From: Lineus longissimus
Lineage: Eukaryota > Nemertea > Pilidiophora > Heteronemertea > Lineidae
Reading direction: 5' to 3'
DNA length: 64,000 bases
NCBI RefSeq assembly: GCF_910592395.1
Contig: NC_088321.1
Location: 7,132,001-7,196,000, forward strand
Shown: positions 55,430 to 64,000 of the stretch, piece after piece
Layout of the letters: every line of letters starts with the position of its first letter
Position numbering within the stretch: position 1 is the stretch's first letter
Notes under the pieces: model-generated
Told to the model about the DNA's origin: nothing
Seen by the model: only the letters and a program-made list of their open reading frames with translations
The model's database searches: none
Program-made: the position numbers and the translations under genes

Positions 55430-56100
55430 ATCTTGGTACAATTGTAAAAGACATTTTTTAAAGACCTCATGTCTGAAAATATATTTGAGGAAAAGTCTTT
55501 TCACGAAAATAATATTGTGATTTGAAAAATTTGATTTTCTTAAAATCGCTCCCGTCTCTTATAGTGATGAAAAAGCCTTTTCACGAAAAAAACCCCGGGA
55601 TTTGAAAAATTTAATTTTCATAACTGCTCCCGTCTCTATAGTGATGAAAATGTCTTTTCCCGAAAAAAAAAATTGGGATTTGAACATTTTCTTGAAATTG
55701 CTCCTGTCTCTGTTTTTCTGTTTCGCGAAACGAAAGGGGGGGGGGGGTTAAAAAATGAAATTTTACAGAAAATTACTGCTGTAACTTTATTGTAAGAAAA
55801 GTCTTTTCACAAAAAAAATGGGATTTGAAAAATGACATTAGCTAAAATTTATTCTTTTCTCTACATTGATCAAGGAAAGTCTTTTCACGAAAAAAAAATG
55901 GTTTTTGAAAAATGAAATTATCTATAAAAAATTATCTTGTTTCTGTAGTATTAAGACTGGTCTTTTCTCAAACAAAATATTTCGGATCGGAAAAATGGAA
56001 TTTAAAAAAATTACTCCTTTTTCTTGCAATTGAGAAGTGGTCTTTTTTCAAATAAATATATCATCCCTCTAGATATTCATTGAGAAAGTCTATTCACAAA
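55430..56100 (+). repeat. Degenerate tandem repeat, about 80-95 bp unit
   Basis: About eight units share the core phrases GTCTTTTCACGAAAA, GGGATTTGAAAAAT and CTCCCGTCTCTATAGTGATGA. Divergence rises toward the right. A G12 run at 55736-55747 interrupts it. The A-rich parts vary most. Non-coding. Confidence 0.75.
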
Positions 56101-56504
56101 ACTATGTCATTTTTACTATTCAAGGTACATGTTCTTATTCAAGTGTGTGGTTTGGCCAATGTTTTACTCATAATTTTGTAAATATATCGTACATGAAGTA
56201 AAAGCAGTTGTACAAACAGTATAAGTCCAGTAGTCTTTAATAAATTATGATCCTTCAAGAATCAAAGGTGTTTCGTCTTAATTAATTTTAACATTTTCAC
56301 GACATTCGGCTAACTAGTGCACAATGCTGAAAATGATGATGGATCGCTCAGCCATATCACTTTCCATTCAACAGAGGAGGAAAATGTTCAAGAAATAGGC
56401 GTAGATTTATTTTTGACACATGGCACTAGATAATTTACTCGAAAAAAGTCATTTTGAATATTCACTGGAAGAAAAGTAACTGAAAAACAGGCATTTATTT
56501 AAGG

Positions 56505-56553
56505 ACGAAGCAACTTCTTACTTTTCACTTTTAGATCTTATTCCATTTAGAGA
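56505..56553 (-). repeat. Inverted copy of the integrase pseudogene 3' tail
   Basis: Forty-four bases here match the complement of about 45217-45260 (stop codon of the integrase-family frame plus the start of its 3' flank) with one mismatch. An AATAAA-like signal follows in both. It looks like a remnant of a second, 5'-truncated copy of the same element. Confidence 0.7.
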
Positions 56554-56559
56554 ACATTG

Positions 56560-58190
56560 ATTAAATATGAGCACACTGCAATTTAGGATAGGATAGGTAG
56601 GATCCTTGATATTGAGACCGACCGGTGAAAAAGTGCGCAGTCGTTGCATCATCATGGACTCTTTGACAAGTCTGGTGTTCTAGGGGCATGGATATATCAT
56701 AAAGCTAGAGTTGAACCACAGTAGATTTTTGGAAATATTTAGGTTGATAAGGTGCGCATTTACTTTTGATTAACAGGGTATTCCGATCGACTGGTGGTCC
56801 AGGAAAATAGAAATGCATTTACCCGGTGTACCAGCGATAGCAGTCCTAAGGTTAGTTGTCCCCCAAACAAAACATCTGTATTGTCAACGGTTATGGTTAG
56901 GGTTAGTTGTATACTCGGAAAAATAGAACACAACGCTTTAATCTGCTGTTACAATAGAAAGCGGACTATGGTTCAAGGGGGACTTTGATCGCTTTCACAC
57001 CGGTATATACCATGCTGTAGTGAAGGGCATGTTAAATGAATACAAATTTGCTGAAACTTATTAGGTATTTATAGTAGTAGTTCATTGGTCAACACTGAAC
57101 ACAACAGCAATGTTTGAATTTAAATATAGTATGTAAATATATTATATACAATTTGAAATGTTCATATTCAATTACAAATTCCAAATAGTTAGCAAACATA
57201 CCGGTATGTACATTTTTTTTTCTTCATTAAAAAGGTCTAATGGCCCATCATATCAAGACAATGCGTCTTGTCTCTAATTCTTGTTTGCCTAGTATAACTC
57301 TTGGTAGTGAAATAGATTTCTTGCTGTTGGCATGCAGCTGGAATGAACTTGACCATCATAAACTGTTCCTCTAAATCAGGATCTCCTCTGTACCATTTGA
57401 ACTATGATTGATTTGTTTCAGAGTTGTCATCTTCATACGACAGAACCTACATGAACTAACGTAAAAAACTGAACTGCTGTGATGCTGCGTATTACGTAAT
57501 ATATTGTTCCAAGGAGACCAGCAAGTATCCATGTCTCTCAGTCAAACGTCAACCCCTTCAGTTTATGACAAGGACAAACAGAGTGGCCAGACTAAAATGC
57601 CGTTCTGCCAGAAAACAAGTTGGTAATAGCCAATAACTTTCTTGGATACAACACTGGCTTGATATATTATAGTGTTTGTGATGGAACAAGTCAGACCTGT
57701 CTTTGCAGGAGGTGTTGACCAAGAGGAGCTTCTGTGGTGTGCAACCAATTTGGAATCAAATGAATGTTTTTAAAGTCCAAGTTCTCAGTTGGTGTCAATA
57801 TCTGGAGGGCTTTTCATGAATTTGATGACGGTGATTGTGATGTTTAGGCCCAATTCTTGCTCATCAAGTTAAAGTGGTCAAGTTGAAGTCTCTTTTGGCA
57901 CCAGTAATGTTAAAATTGTCACTGGAAGCTTCCATTATGGAGCATTTTGCCTGACTGATGCATTGTATACAACAATGTGAGACATGCAACAAATGACATG
58001 TAGAATATTGCCCTTACAGCAAAATATATTCAAAGACATAGCGCTGGCGAAATGTATACACTTGAATAAGATGAAACGCTGAATAAAAATAGAATAAACA
58101 CTTTTATTGTTACAAACCACATTGAATTTTACAATGTAAGTGTACAAACAAGTGATATGCATATACAAATATTTTCGAAAACAAGTCACT
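56560..58190. other. No recognisable gene
   Basis: Only short open frames on both strands; no splice-linked coding blocks, inverted-end elements or RNA genes were seen. AT-rich between 57120 and 57230. Confidence 0.4.
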
Positions 58191-58194
58191 AATA

Positions 58195-58480
58195 TTAAAG
58201 CGCGATATTGCACTTTTTAACCTCTGTCCCCTGGTGACCAAGTTGAGAATCAGATCAAACCAAAATTCGGTGTCAGAAGTTATAATTATGATGTAGGAGG
58301 TGTTTGTACCAAATTTCAAGTTCATAGCTTTACAGGTTAAGAAACGTACCATAGTTACACTCAAACAGCCAATTTACGCCATTTGACATCTGTTACATTG
58401 AAGATTAGGTCATTTATCAAAAACCTGTATGATATGTGATGTATCCTTGCTAGGAGAACCTATTGTGGGGATTATGGATT
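58195..58480 (-). repeat. Dispersed CTCF-like-motif module, copy at 58.2 kb
   Basis: Read on the minus strand it parallels the modules at 19.3, 43.7, 54.9 and 61.2 kb (GTACGTTTCTTAACC, AACTTGAAATTTGGTACAAA, GGTCACCAGGGGACAGAGG). The phrase TCCTTGCTAGGAGAACCTA at 58444-58464 also occurs at 43621-43640. Confidence 0.6.
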
Positions 58481-58489
58481 TTAAGGTTT

Positions 58490-58840
58490 TGTTCTTTATT
58501 ATATTTCACACGGTCCCTTTAAGGCTGCAGTAGACAGGTCTGGGTCGTTAAGATAATTCTTTGTTTTCTAGATAGTGATAAGGCCTGTGTTGGCACTGTT
58601 TAGTGGTTGGGGATTTCACACATTCATTACTGGAGGGAAGTTTGTATTGTTCTAGTATCATGCGTCTGGGCCTATCATGTAGTAATCTAAATTATGTAAC
58701 GGGGCTATATTTTGGACTGAAACTACTTGGGATGTTCACTCCTTTTGTATTGAATTCATTGTGTTCCTACTCTTTAGGGTAAGTATATAAACTGGGGTTT
58801 TCTGCTAGATTCTTCAGTGTGGCAAGCCTCGAGCTGTGCA
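58490..58840. other. No recognisable content
   Basis: No gene, inverted-end element or tandem repeat seen in this short stretch before the duplicated blocks. Confidence 0.4.
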
Positions 58841-58844
58841 CTCA

Positions 58845-59035
58845 ACCTCTCTTCAGATTTAATGTTAAAGCGCTGAACTCATCTATCGCTCTTGGAAAGT
58901 GTATGTTATAGCGCTGCCTTTCTTTGTGAGACAAACTACTTTGAGTGTATGTTATAGCGCTGCATTCAACCTCTCTTCCGAGTTTATGTTATAGCGCTGA
59001 ACTCATCTATTGCTCTTGGAAAACCCTGCGAAATT
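58845..59035 (+). repeat. Duplicated block with TATAGCGCTG motif
   Basis: Two copies, about 125 bp apart, of a phrase including CAACCTCTCTTC, TTATAGCGCTGAACTCATC and GCTCTTGGAAA. A partial third copy lies at 60720-60775 (GCATGTTTTAGCGCTGCC, GTGTGAGACAAACT). No coding signal. Confidence 0.7.
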
Positions 59036-59039
59036 CGAC

Positions 59040-59830
59040 TGGAAATTGTCGGCAAAAGCCGGCAATTTCCACCTAATTCCAAACTATTTTTCCTTGCCAG
59101 GAGGCTGGAATTAGCTGGAAATTCCAGAAAATGTCAGGGCTGGAGTTTGGCGGTATTTTGGTAAATGGCAGTGCCAGAAAATGCCAGCTCTGGAAAAAGC
59201 TGGCATAACCTGGCATTAGCTGGAACTTAATTTCCAGAGCTGGAATTAGGTGGAAAAATCTTGACCCAGGCCTTCCAGCTGATTACCAATGTCAGGGCTG
59301 TCATTTATTGGAAATAGCTGGCATTAGTTGACATTAGCTGGAAATTACAAATTCAGCATGCAACGAGGAATGTCAGGGCTGTCATTTATTGGAAACAGCT
59401 GGCATTAGTTGACATTAGCTGGAAATTACAAATTCAGCATGCAACGAGGAATGTCAGGGCTGTCATTTATTGGAAACAGCTGGCATTAGTTGACATTAGC
59501 TGGAAATTACAAATTCAGCATGCAACGAGGAATGTCAGGGCTGTCATCTATTGGAAATAGCTGGCATTAGTTGACATTAGCTGGAAATTACAAATTCAGC
59601 ATGCAACGAGGAATGCGACTGTATCCTCAGGATTGTCATTTGCTGTCATTTATTGGAAATAGCTGACATTTGTTGACATTAGCTGGAAATTAAGAATTCA
59701 GTATGCGACCGGGCTGGACCCAAACCTTCGAGCTCATTTACCAATGTCAGGGTTGTCATATATTGGAAATAGCTGGCATTTGTTGACATTAGCTGGAAAT
59801 TTAATATTGAGTATGTGACCTGCTCTACGT
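59040..59830 (+). repeat. 81-bp minisatellite flanked by related low-complexity DNA
   Basis: Units beginning GTCAGGGCTGTCATTTATTG start at 59291, 59372, 59453 and 59534, an exact 81-bp period with very few differences. Diverged copies continue to about 59830 (59630-59700 and 59746-59820). The stretch before it (59040-59280) is built from the same words (TAGCTGGAAATT, AGCTGGCATTA, CCAGCTCTGG) in no regular period, often as inverted pairs. Confidence 0.9.
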
Positions 59831-59993
59831 TTGAATCGATCAGAGCGCTGCACACTAATTAACAGGCGTTTTTTGTCACTCAACAGTGACTATGATTAGA
59901 ATCGTTGTGATATGCAACAAGAAGATCTCTTGTCGTGGAGTAAAACCGATAATCGCTTGGTTTTGACTTTGCTGATTGCAATCTTGTCACACG

Positions 59994-60281
59994 CACCTGC
60001 GATTATCACCACAGACAGGCAATTTTTCACATGCAAACATGATTGCATGTTGATTTTGCTTGATCCCTGGCCGTGCGATTTCCAATTCTAATTCAATTTT
60101 GATGGCATCTGCAATTATAACTGCAAACAAGCAATTTCTGTCACACAGAAATATGATTAAAGGTTGCAGGTTGATTTTGCTTCCAACAGAGGTTGCTAGG
60201 ATGACCAGTTCTTGTTGCGGGCACCTGAAATTATCTATGCAAACAAGTGATTAATGTCACTTGCAAACATGATTGCTGTGG
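59994..60281 (+). repeat. Three diverged repeats of about 110 bp
   Basis: Copies near 59994-60061, 60106-60181 and 60220-60281 share, in order, CACCTGCGATTAT-like text, TGCAAACAAGCAATTT, TTCACATGCAAACATGATTG and GGTTGATTTTGCTT. No coding or RNA signature. Confidence 0.65.
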
Positions 60282-60299
60282 CATTATCAAGTTTTGAGC

Positions 60300-61140
60300 A
60301 CCACTGACCTAATCCCTTAGTTTTCTGACACAATCTTGTCACACTGTTAAAATGTAAATATCATTCTTGGTGTGTGTTGAATGGACTTACACGAGCATAA
60401 GAGGCCCATCATATAAATCATAAGATTATTGCTTCACTCAGAGGCTCCTTGCAGACACCTCTGCCAGGCGGACACTTCCCCATTGCAGATGGTTTAAGTT
60501 GCCACATGACCTGGGTTGGAGTGCTCGTCAATGCCGACTGGCGTCGTCAGGGCTGTATTCCTGTCCTGGAGGCAGCACGTCATTTACATCTTAGCTAATT
60601 GTGATCAGTTGATACGATGACGTCATTGACAATCACTGACAGGAAAATTTTGCCTCTCGTTTAATAATGACAATGTTACAGAGCTGCACCCCCTGCACCA
60701 ACCTCTGTTTTTTTTCTGCTTAGAATTGCATGTTTTAGCGCTGCCTTTCTGTGTGAGACAAACTTCTCTGAGAGTACACTTGTTCACTCATCATTTAATT
60801 AGAGTCCAAGGTTGTGGACATTGAATATATTCTGAGACAATGAATATCCTGTTGAGGTTTAGTCCGAGGTTTATAGTGCGCAAGTCACAGTTGTGACAGA
60901 AGTTTGAGGTTGTAAATATAAGAACTGAGTTGTGGGATGATTATGATGACGTAATACATGTTTGTAAATAGAAGTTTGAAGTCTGAATTATGAATAAAGA
61001 TAGTATATGGAGATCAGTTGTTTCTGGTTATAAACACTAGATAGTTAAGTGTTTCCTGCCCCGTTTTAGCAGGACCTTCATATTGGATTAGTTTGAAAGT
61101 GGCTAGTCTTCTCACTGCTAGGACGACTTAGTCACAACAC
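60300..61140. other. No recognisable gene
   Basis: Only the partial repeat at 60720-60775 (third copy of the 58.9-kb block) was recognised. No open frame of interest. Confidence 0.4.
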
Positions 61141-61144
61141 TATC

Positions 61145-61325
61145 ATAACATTTTTATCAAAAACGAGTCACTTATAAGCGAGATATAATACTTTTTGCCC
61201 CCTGGTGGTCAAGTCAAGAGTCAGATTGGACCAAAATTCAGTGTCGAAGGTCACCTGACCTGGGAGTACAAAGTTTCAAGTCCATAGCCCTAGCCATTAA
61301 GAAACGTGCACCACTCTTTTTGAAA
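61145..61325 (-). repeat. Dispersed CTCF-like-motif module, copy at 61.2 kb
   Basis: Minus-strand reading parallels the modules at 19.3 and 58.2 kb: GTGCACGTTTCTTAATGGC, ACTTGAAACTTTGTACTCCC, TTGACCACCAGGGGGCAAAA, then the shared tail ending in GACTCGTTTTTGATAAAAAT. It contains the CCACCAGGGGGC core intact. Confidence 0.65.
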
Positions 61326-61929
61326 CAGGATACATACAACTACATTATTCCCCTACCGTCAGCCAAAAACCGTACAGTACACACAACCTTTATCCTTCAT
61401 ATACACATATGCAGGTAAATTATTCACCAAACTTTGTCCGATAGTTCAATACATAACATTTACATGTCAAAGTTCCATCTCAAAGTCTTCTCTCCAACTG
61501 GAACTTGCATGTACAGCCGATGAGTGATACAAAAAAGTTCCAGGTCAAAGTACTCTACAATTAAAATATGATCCTTTCAAGATCCACAAGTCATCCCCAC
61601 CAACAGAGCAACTCAAAATACATGCACAACAATCAGGTCAGGACTGCATATCATATTCGGACTGCACTTCAGACACATTTCCGTGAAGGTTATAAGATCC
61701 CTGGGCGGAGGCAGGGGCTAATAATTATGCCAGGCTGGTGAAAAAAGTTGTTGAGTTGTGTATGAAACGCACTACAGACAACTTTTTAGCACATAGCTCA
61801 GTGAGAATTTTGCGTGGAACAAAATTCAAGGTTATTTGTCCATGTGTCTTAGCCCAGTAGCTAATTTAGCACTTTGTTTACATTCAAGTTCTAACACAGC
61901 TATTTTAAATGGAATAACACCAAGTTCAG

Positions 61930-63390
61930 CCAACTTGGCATTGGTCTCTAACACTGATTGAGCAACCCCCCACCGAACGGCAGTGCACTGAATATGACGG
62001 CACACTGCTTTCGACTGAAACCCCCTCTGCATATGACTGTCTTAGGCATGTAATTTTTTCTTAATGTCTTAAAACCACTGATTTTGACTGAAAGACCACT
62101 GCAAAGCACTGCCACCTGCATATCATTATGAACGACATATTCCAAAAACACTGCCTATGATGACTGAAAGACAATTGATTTTCACTTCTCCAACTCTGAT
62201 CGAAACCCGTGGCATTTTCAACATGACTGAAAACCACTGCTTTATGACTGTTGAGATTAAGACTTCATGGCAGTGTATAGTAAAGCAGTGGTAATTGCAG
62301 ACAAAGTCAGTGTTAAATATCACCCATAATGCAACCTGAGACAGGAAGCTAGTAAGTTTGAATTTGAAAGTAAAACATTCAAGAAATCATGGTAGCTCTT
62401 CATATTTCTCGATATTTACCCGAATTTCAATACTAAAAGAGGGCAGTTTTAGTCAGTTTGAATTGGAACACATAAGGAACCAAATGAATGCAAAAAGGGT
62501 AATCTAGACAGATGCTGAAGTTGTATTTTCAGCAAATCAAGAAGGCTGTAGGTGCTGTAATGTATGCATGCACTGCAAGATATCTGCATGGGAGCTGCAG
62601 TCAACAGCTGATGTTGTGGGCATCAATACACATCAATCAGTCTGTTAGACCATTATTCTAGAGGCCGCGTGCAGTTTCTTTATTTAGATGTCAATTTGAT
62701 CTACAATCCCAGACATCACTGACACTAGTTAAAGTGCAATGTGTGGTTTCAATTGTCTAGTACCCCATCTGACCACTGTCATTATTGCTTCAATGACAAA
62801 GTTTGCAATGACGTAGGTCAAGGACGTAAATTTGTCATTTAAATGGTTTTTTTTACTGTGGCACATCATCATGCAATGGCGATGTCCTCTATTGCATATG
62901 ACGTCATCACTGCCATATTGGACGCAAACATATCATCTAAAATAGGACAGCAAAAGTAACAGTTGGCTAGAAATTTTCGCTTTTTCGCACAATTTCTTGG
63001 TTGTCATCACCACGTCCCCCAAACCTCTCTCGGCATCCGTGCCTGCATGCCAATGAATAAATTATTCATATTAACACTGAAAATGATTGCTCCCTCCTGG
63101 AGGTTTTGGAAATGGCAGTCAAAATCAGTGGTGTTTCAGTGTGGATTCAGTGTGCTGCGAAATATTTAAATTAACACCGAACCCCACTGCCGGCCCTATG
63201 CATGGTGCATAGTGGGGAGTCATTTTCAGTGTCAAAAACAGTGGAAATCAGTCAGCCGAAATATTTAAATGAGCACTGCTTTTGACTGCCTTACCACTGA
63301 TTTTGACTGTATGCTTTGGTAACGCGTGACTGAAAAACACTCCCTATGACTGCTTTCCACTGATTTCAACACTGCCATATAAATGTAAGG
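61930..63390. repeat. Word-rich region (CACTG/CAGTG, GACTG/CAGTC)
   Basis: Two zones (about 61945-62330 and 63055-63375) are unusually dense in the words CCACTG, GACTGAAA and TTTTGACTG or their complements. CCACTGATTTTGACTG occurs near 62074 and 63292, and its complement CAGTCAAAATCAGTGG near 63117. The period is irregular, so this is not a simple tandem array. No coding frame. The DNA between (62340-63050) shows no gene. Confidence 0.55.
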
Positions 63391-63413
63391 TAATTCTATG
63401 GTGGACTTTTCAG

Positions 63414-64000
63414 AAAAAGCCGAATTCAATTTCCCTAAAGATGACTTCTTCTACTACACAACTTTTAGCCTATTCCAGGGCAGGTTTAGACACAAGTCTA
63501 ATCCCAATCTCAATCATAACACTTCTTTGTGTCATTGCTCTTGGGAAATCCACTGATATAGCAGTAAGACAATACCTACTTATTTGTGGACCATTAAGTC
63601 AGGTAAGGGCATGGTCAAAATTGTTCCAGGAAACAAAGTCTCACTCATTATCTTTTGTTCTACAAATTTCATGTTCATGCATATGTATTTAGTTGGCTTT
63701 ACATATATATATATTTCTTTCTATTGGTAGAGGCGTGTTTTCATCTTAACTTTTGTCATAGCCAGAGCAGGCCTGGACCTACCCCTGGATTATTTGTATG
63801 TGTAGTATTTAGCTTACCTAAGTTAAGTTTGGGAAGCTAACATGATTGCCAAATTAGCTTGATTAATGTTATGCAATCAGTAATTAGTAGTTTTCATGTT
63901 AAATCAAATGCTGTATATCCGACATTCAGGACTGGCACTCCAACCGGGGAAGACTTATACCAGAATTGGATCCCAGTTTTGTGATCTGTGAATGTATCAA
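63414..64000 (+). CDS. Two exons of an unidentified, possibly host, gene (right-truncated)
   Basis: Exon A (63414-63602) follows an acceptor (GGACTTTTCAG) and ends at a strong donor (AAGTCAG, then GTAAGG). Exon B begins at 63930 after GACATTCAG and runs off the window. Both are in phase 0, so they join as ...LLICGPLSQ then DWHSNRGRLIPELDP. Exon A has 63 codons and no stop, with a hydrophobic helical stretch (SLIPISIITLLCVIALG) and an amphipathic helix (DIAVRQYLLICG). It could be part of a helical-repeat (ARM/HEAT-like) protein or one membrane segment. I do not recognise the family. ATG 63441 could start exon A, but the frame is open upstream to the acceptor. Unlike the rest of the window it shows no lesions. 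Confidence 0.4.

Noticed and set aside
59285-59830. Regular repeats considered as a CRISPR array
   Set aside because: The 81-bp units are contiguous with no unique spacers, and the sequence is animal nuclear DNA.

Overview
Kind of sequence. This is animal nuclear DNA from a genome crowded with transposable elements. Coding blocks are split by GT-AG introns. Every protein recognised except two fragments belongs to a transposon family: DIRS, BEL/Pao, Ty3/gypsy and non-LTR retrotransposons, and several DDE-type DNA-transposase families common in aquatic invertebrates and fish. Together with a tRNA-derived SINE of a type seen in marine deuterostomes, this suggests a marine invertebrate such as a lancelet, hemichordate or echinoderm. 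The sequence alone does not fix the species. There is no bacterial, organellar or CRISPR content. Layout, 1-17 kb. The first 5 kb holds only small inverted repeats. A decayed BEL/Pao retrotransposon (about 5.05-8.99 kb) runs directly into a 3'-truncated non-LTR element (9.0-10.8 kb). An AT-rich degenerate repeat and small MITE candidates follow. At 14.1-16.8 kb lies a six-exon DDE-type transposase gene with one apparent frameshift in an A-run and a 72-bp mariner-type MITE in an intron. Layout, 17-28 kb, the centrepiece. A Mutator-like transposase reading frame on the minus strand (28.34 down to 17.47 kb) has been opened by four separate insertions. These are a 795-bp TTAA-flanked piggyBac-type MITE, an approximately 0.83-kb element with Helitron2/Helentron-like ends, a 545-bp MITE with a 4-bp duplication and asymmetric CGGT microsatellite arms, and a complete 6.55-kb DIRS retrotransposon. 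The DIRS copy has an intact gag-like ORF, an intact RT/RNase H/methyltransferase ORF, an intact tyrosine recombinase, inverted terminal repeats and an internal complementary region. At three of the four sites the host frame reads across the junction when the insert is left out. Layout, 28-45 kb. A SINE, a MADF-domain exon, a local duplication with an internal gap, and a 617-bp element with 10-bp target duplications and fold-back CCAAGACC-word arrays are followed by a Ty3/gypsy relic. The relic is interrupted by a tRNA-like SINE segment and by a non-LTR element. Next is a broken gene of the large metazoan integrase-core family. Layout, 45-64 kb. A multi-exon DUF7869-type gene with lesions carries a PIF/Harbinger-like MITE 25 bp behind its stop codon. 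A 568-bp-period tandem duplication and a run of unusual word-rich tandem repeats follow. At the right edge, two phase-compatible exons may be the start of an ordinary host gene. How it fits together. There is no operon or host pathway here. The window is a stratified record of transposition. The DIRS copy is probably the youngest large insertion, because its ORFs and terminal repeats are nearly pristine inside an already decaying DNA transposon.
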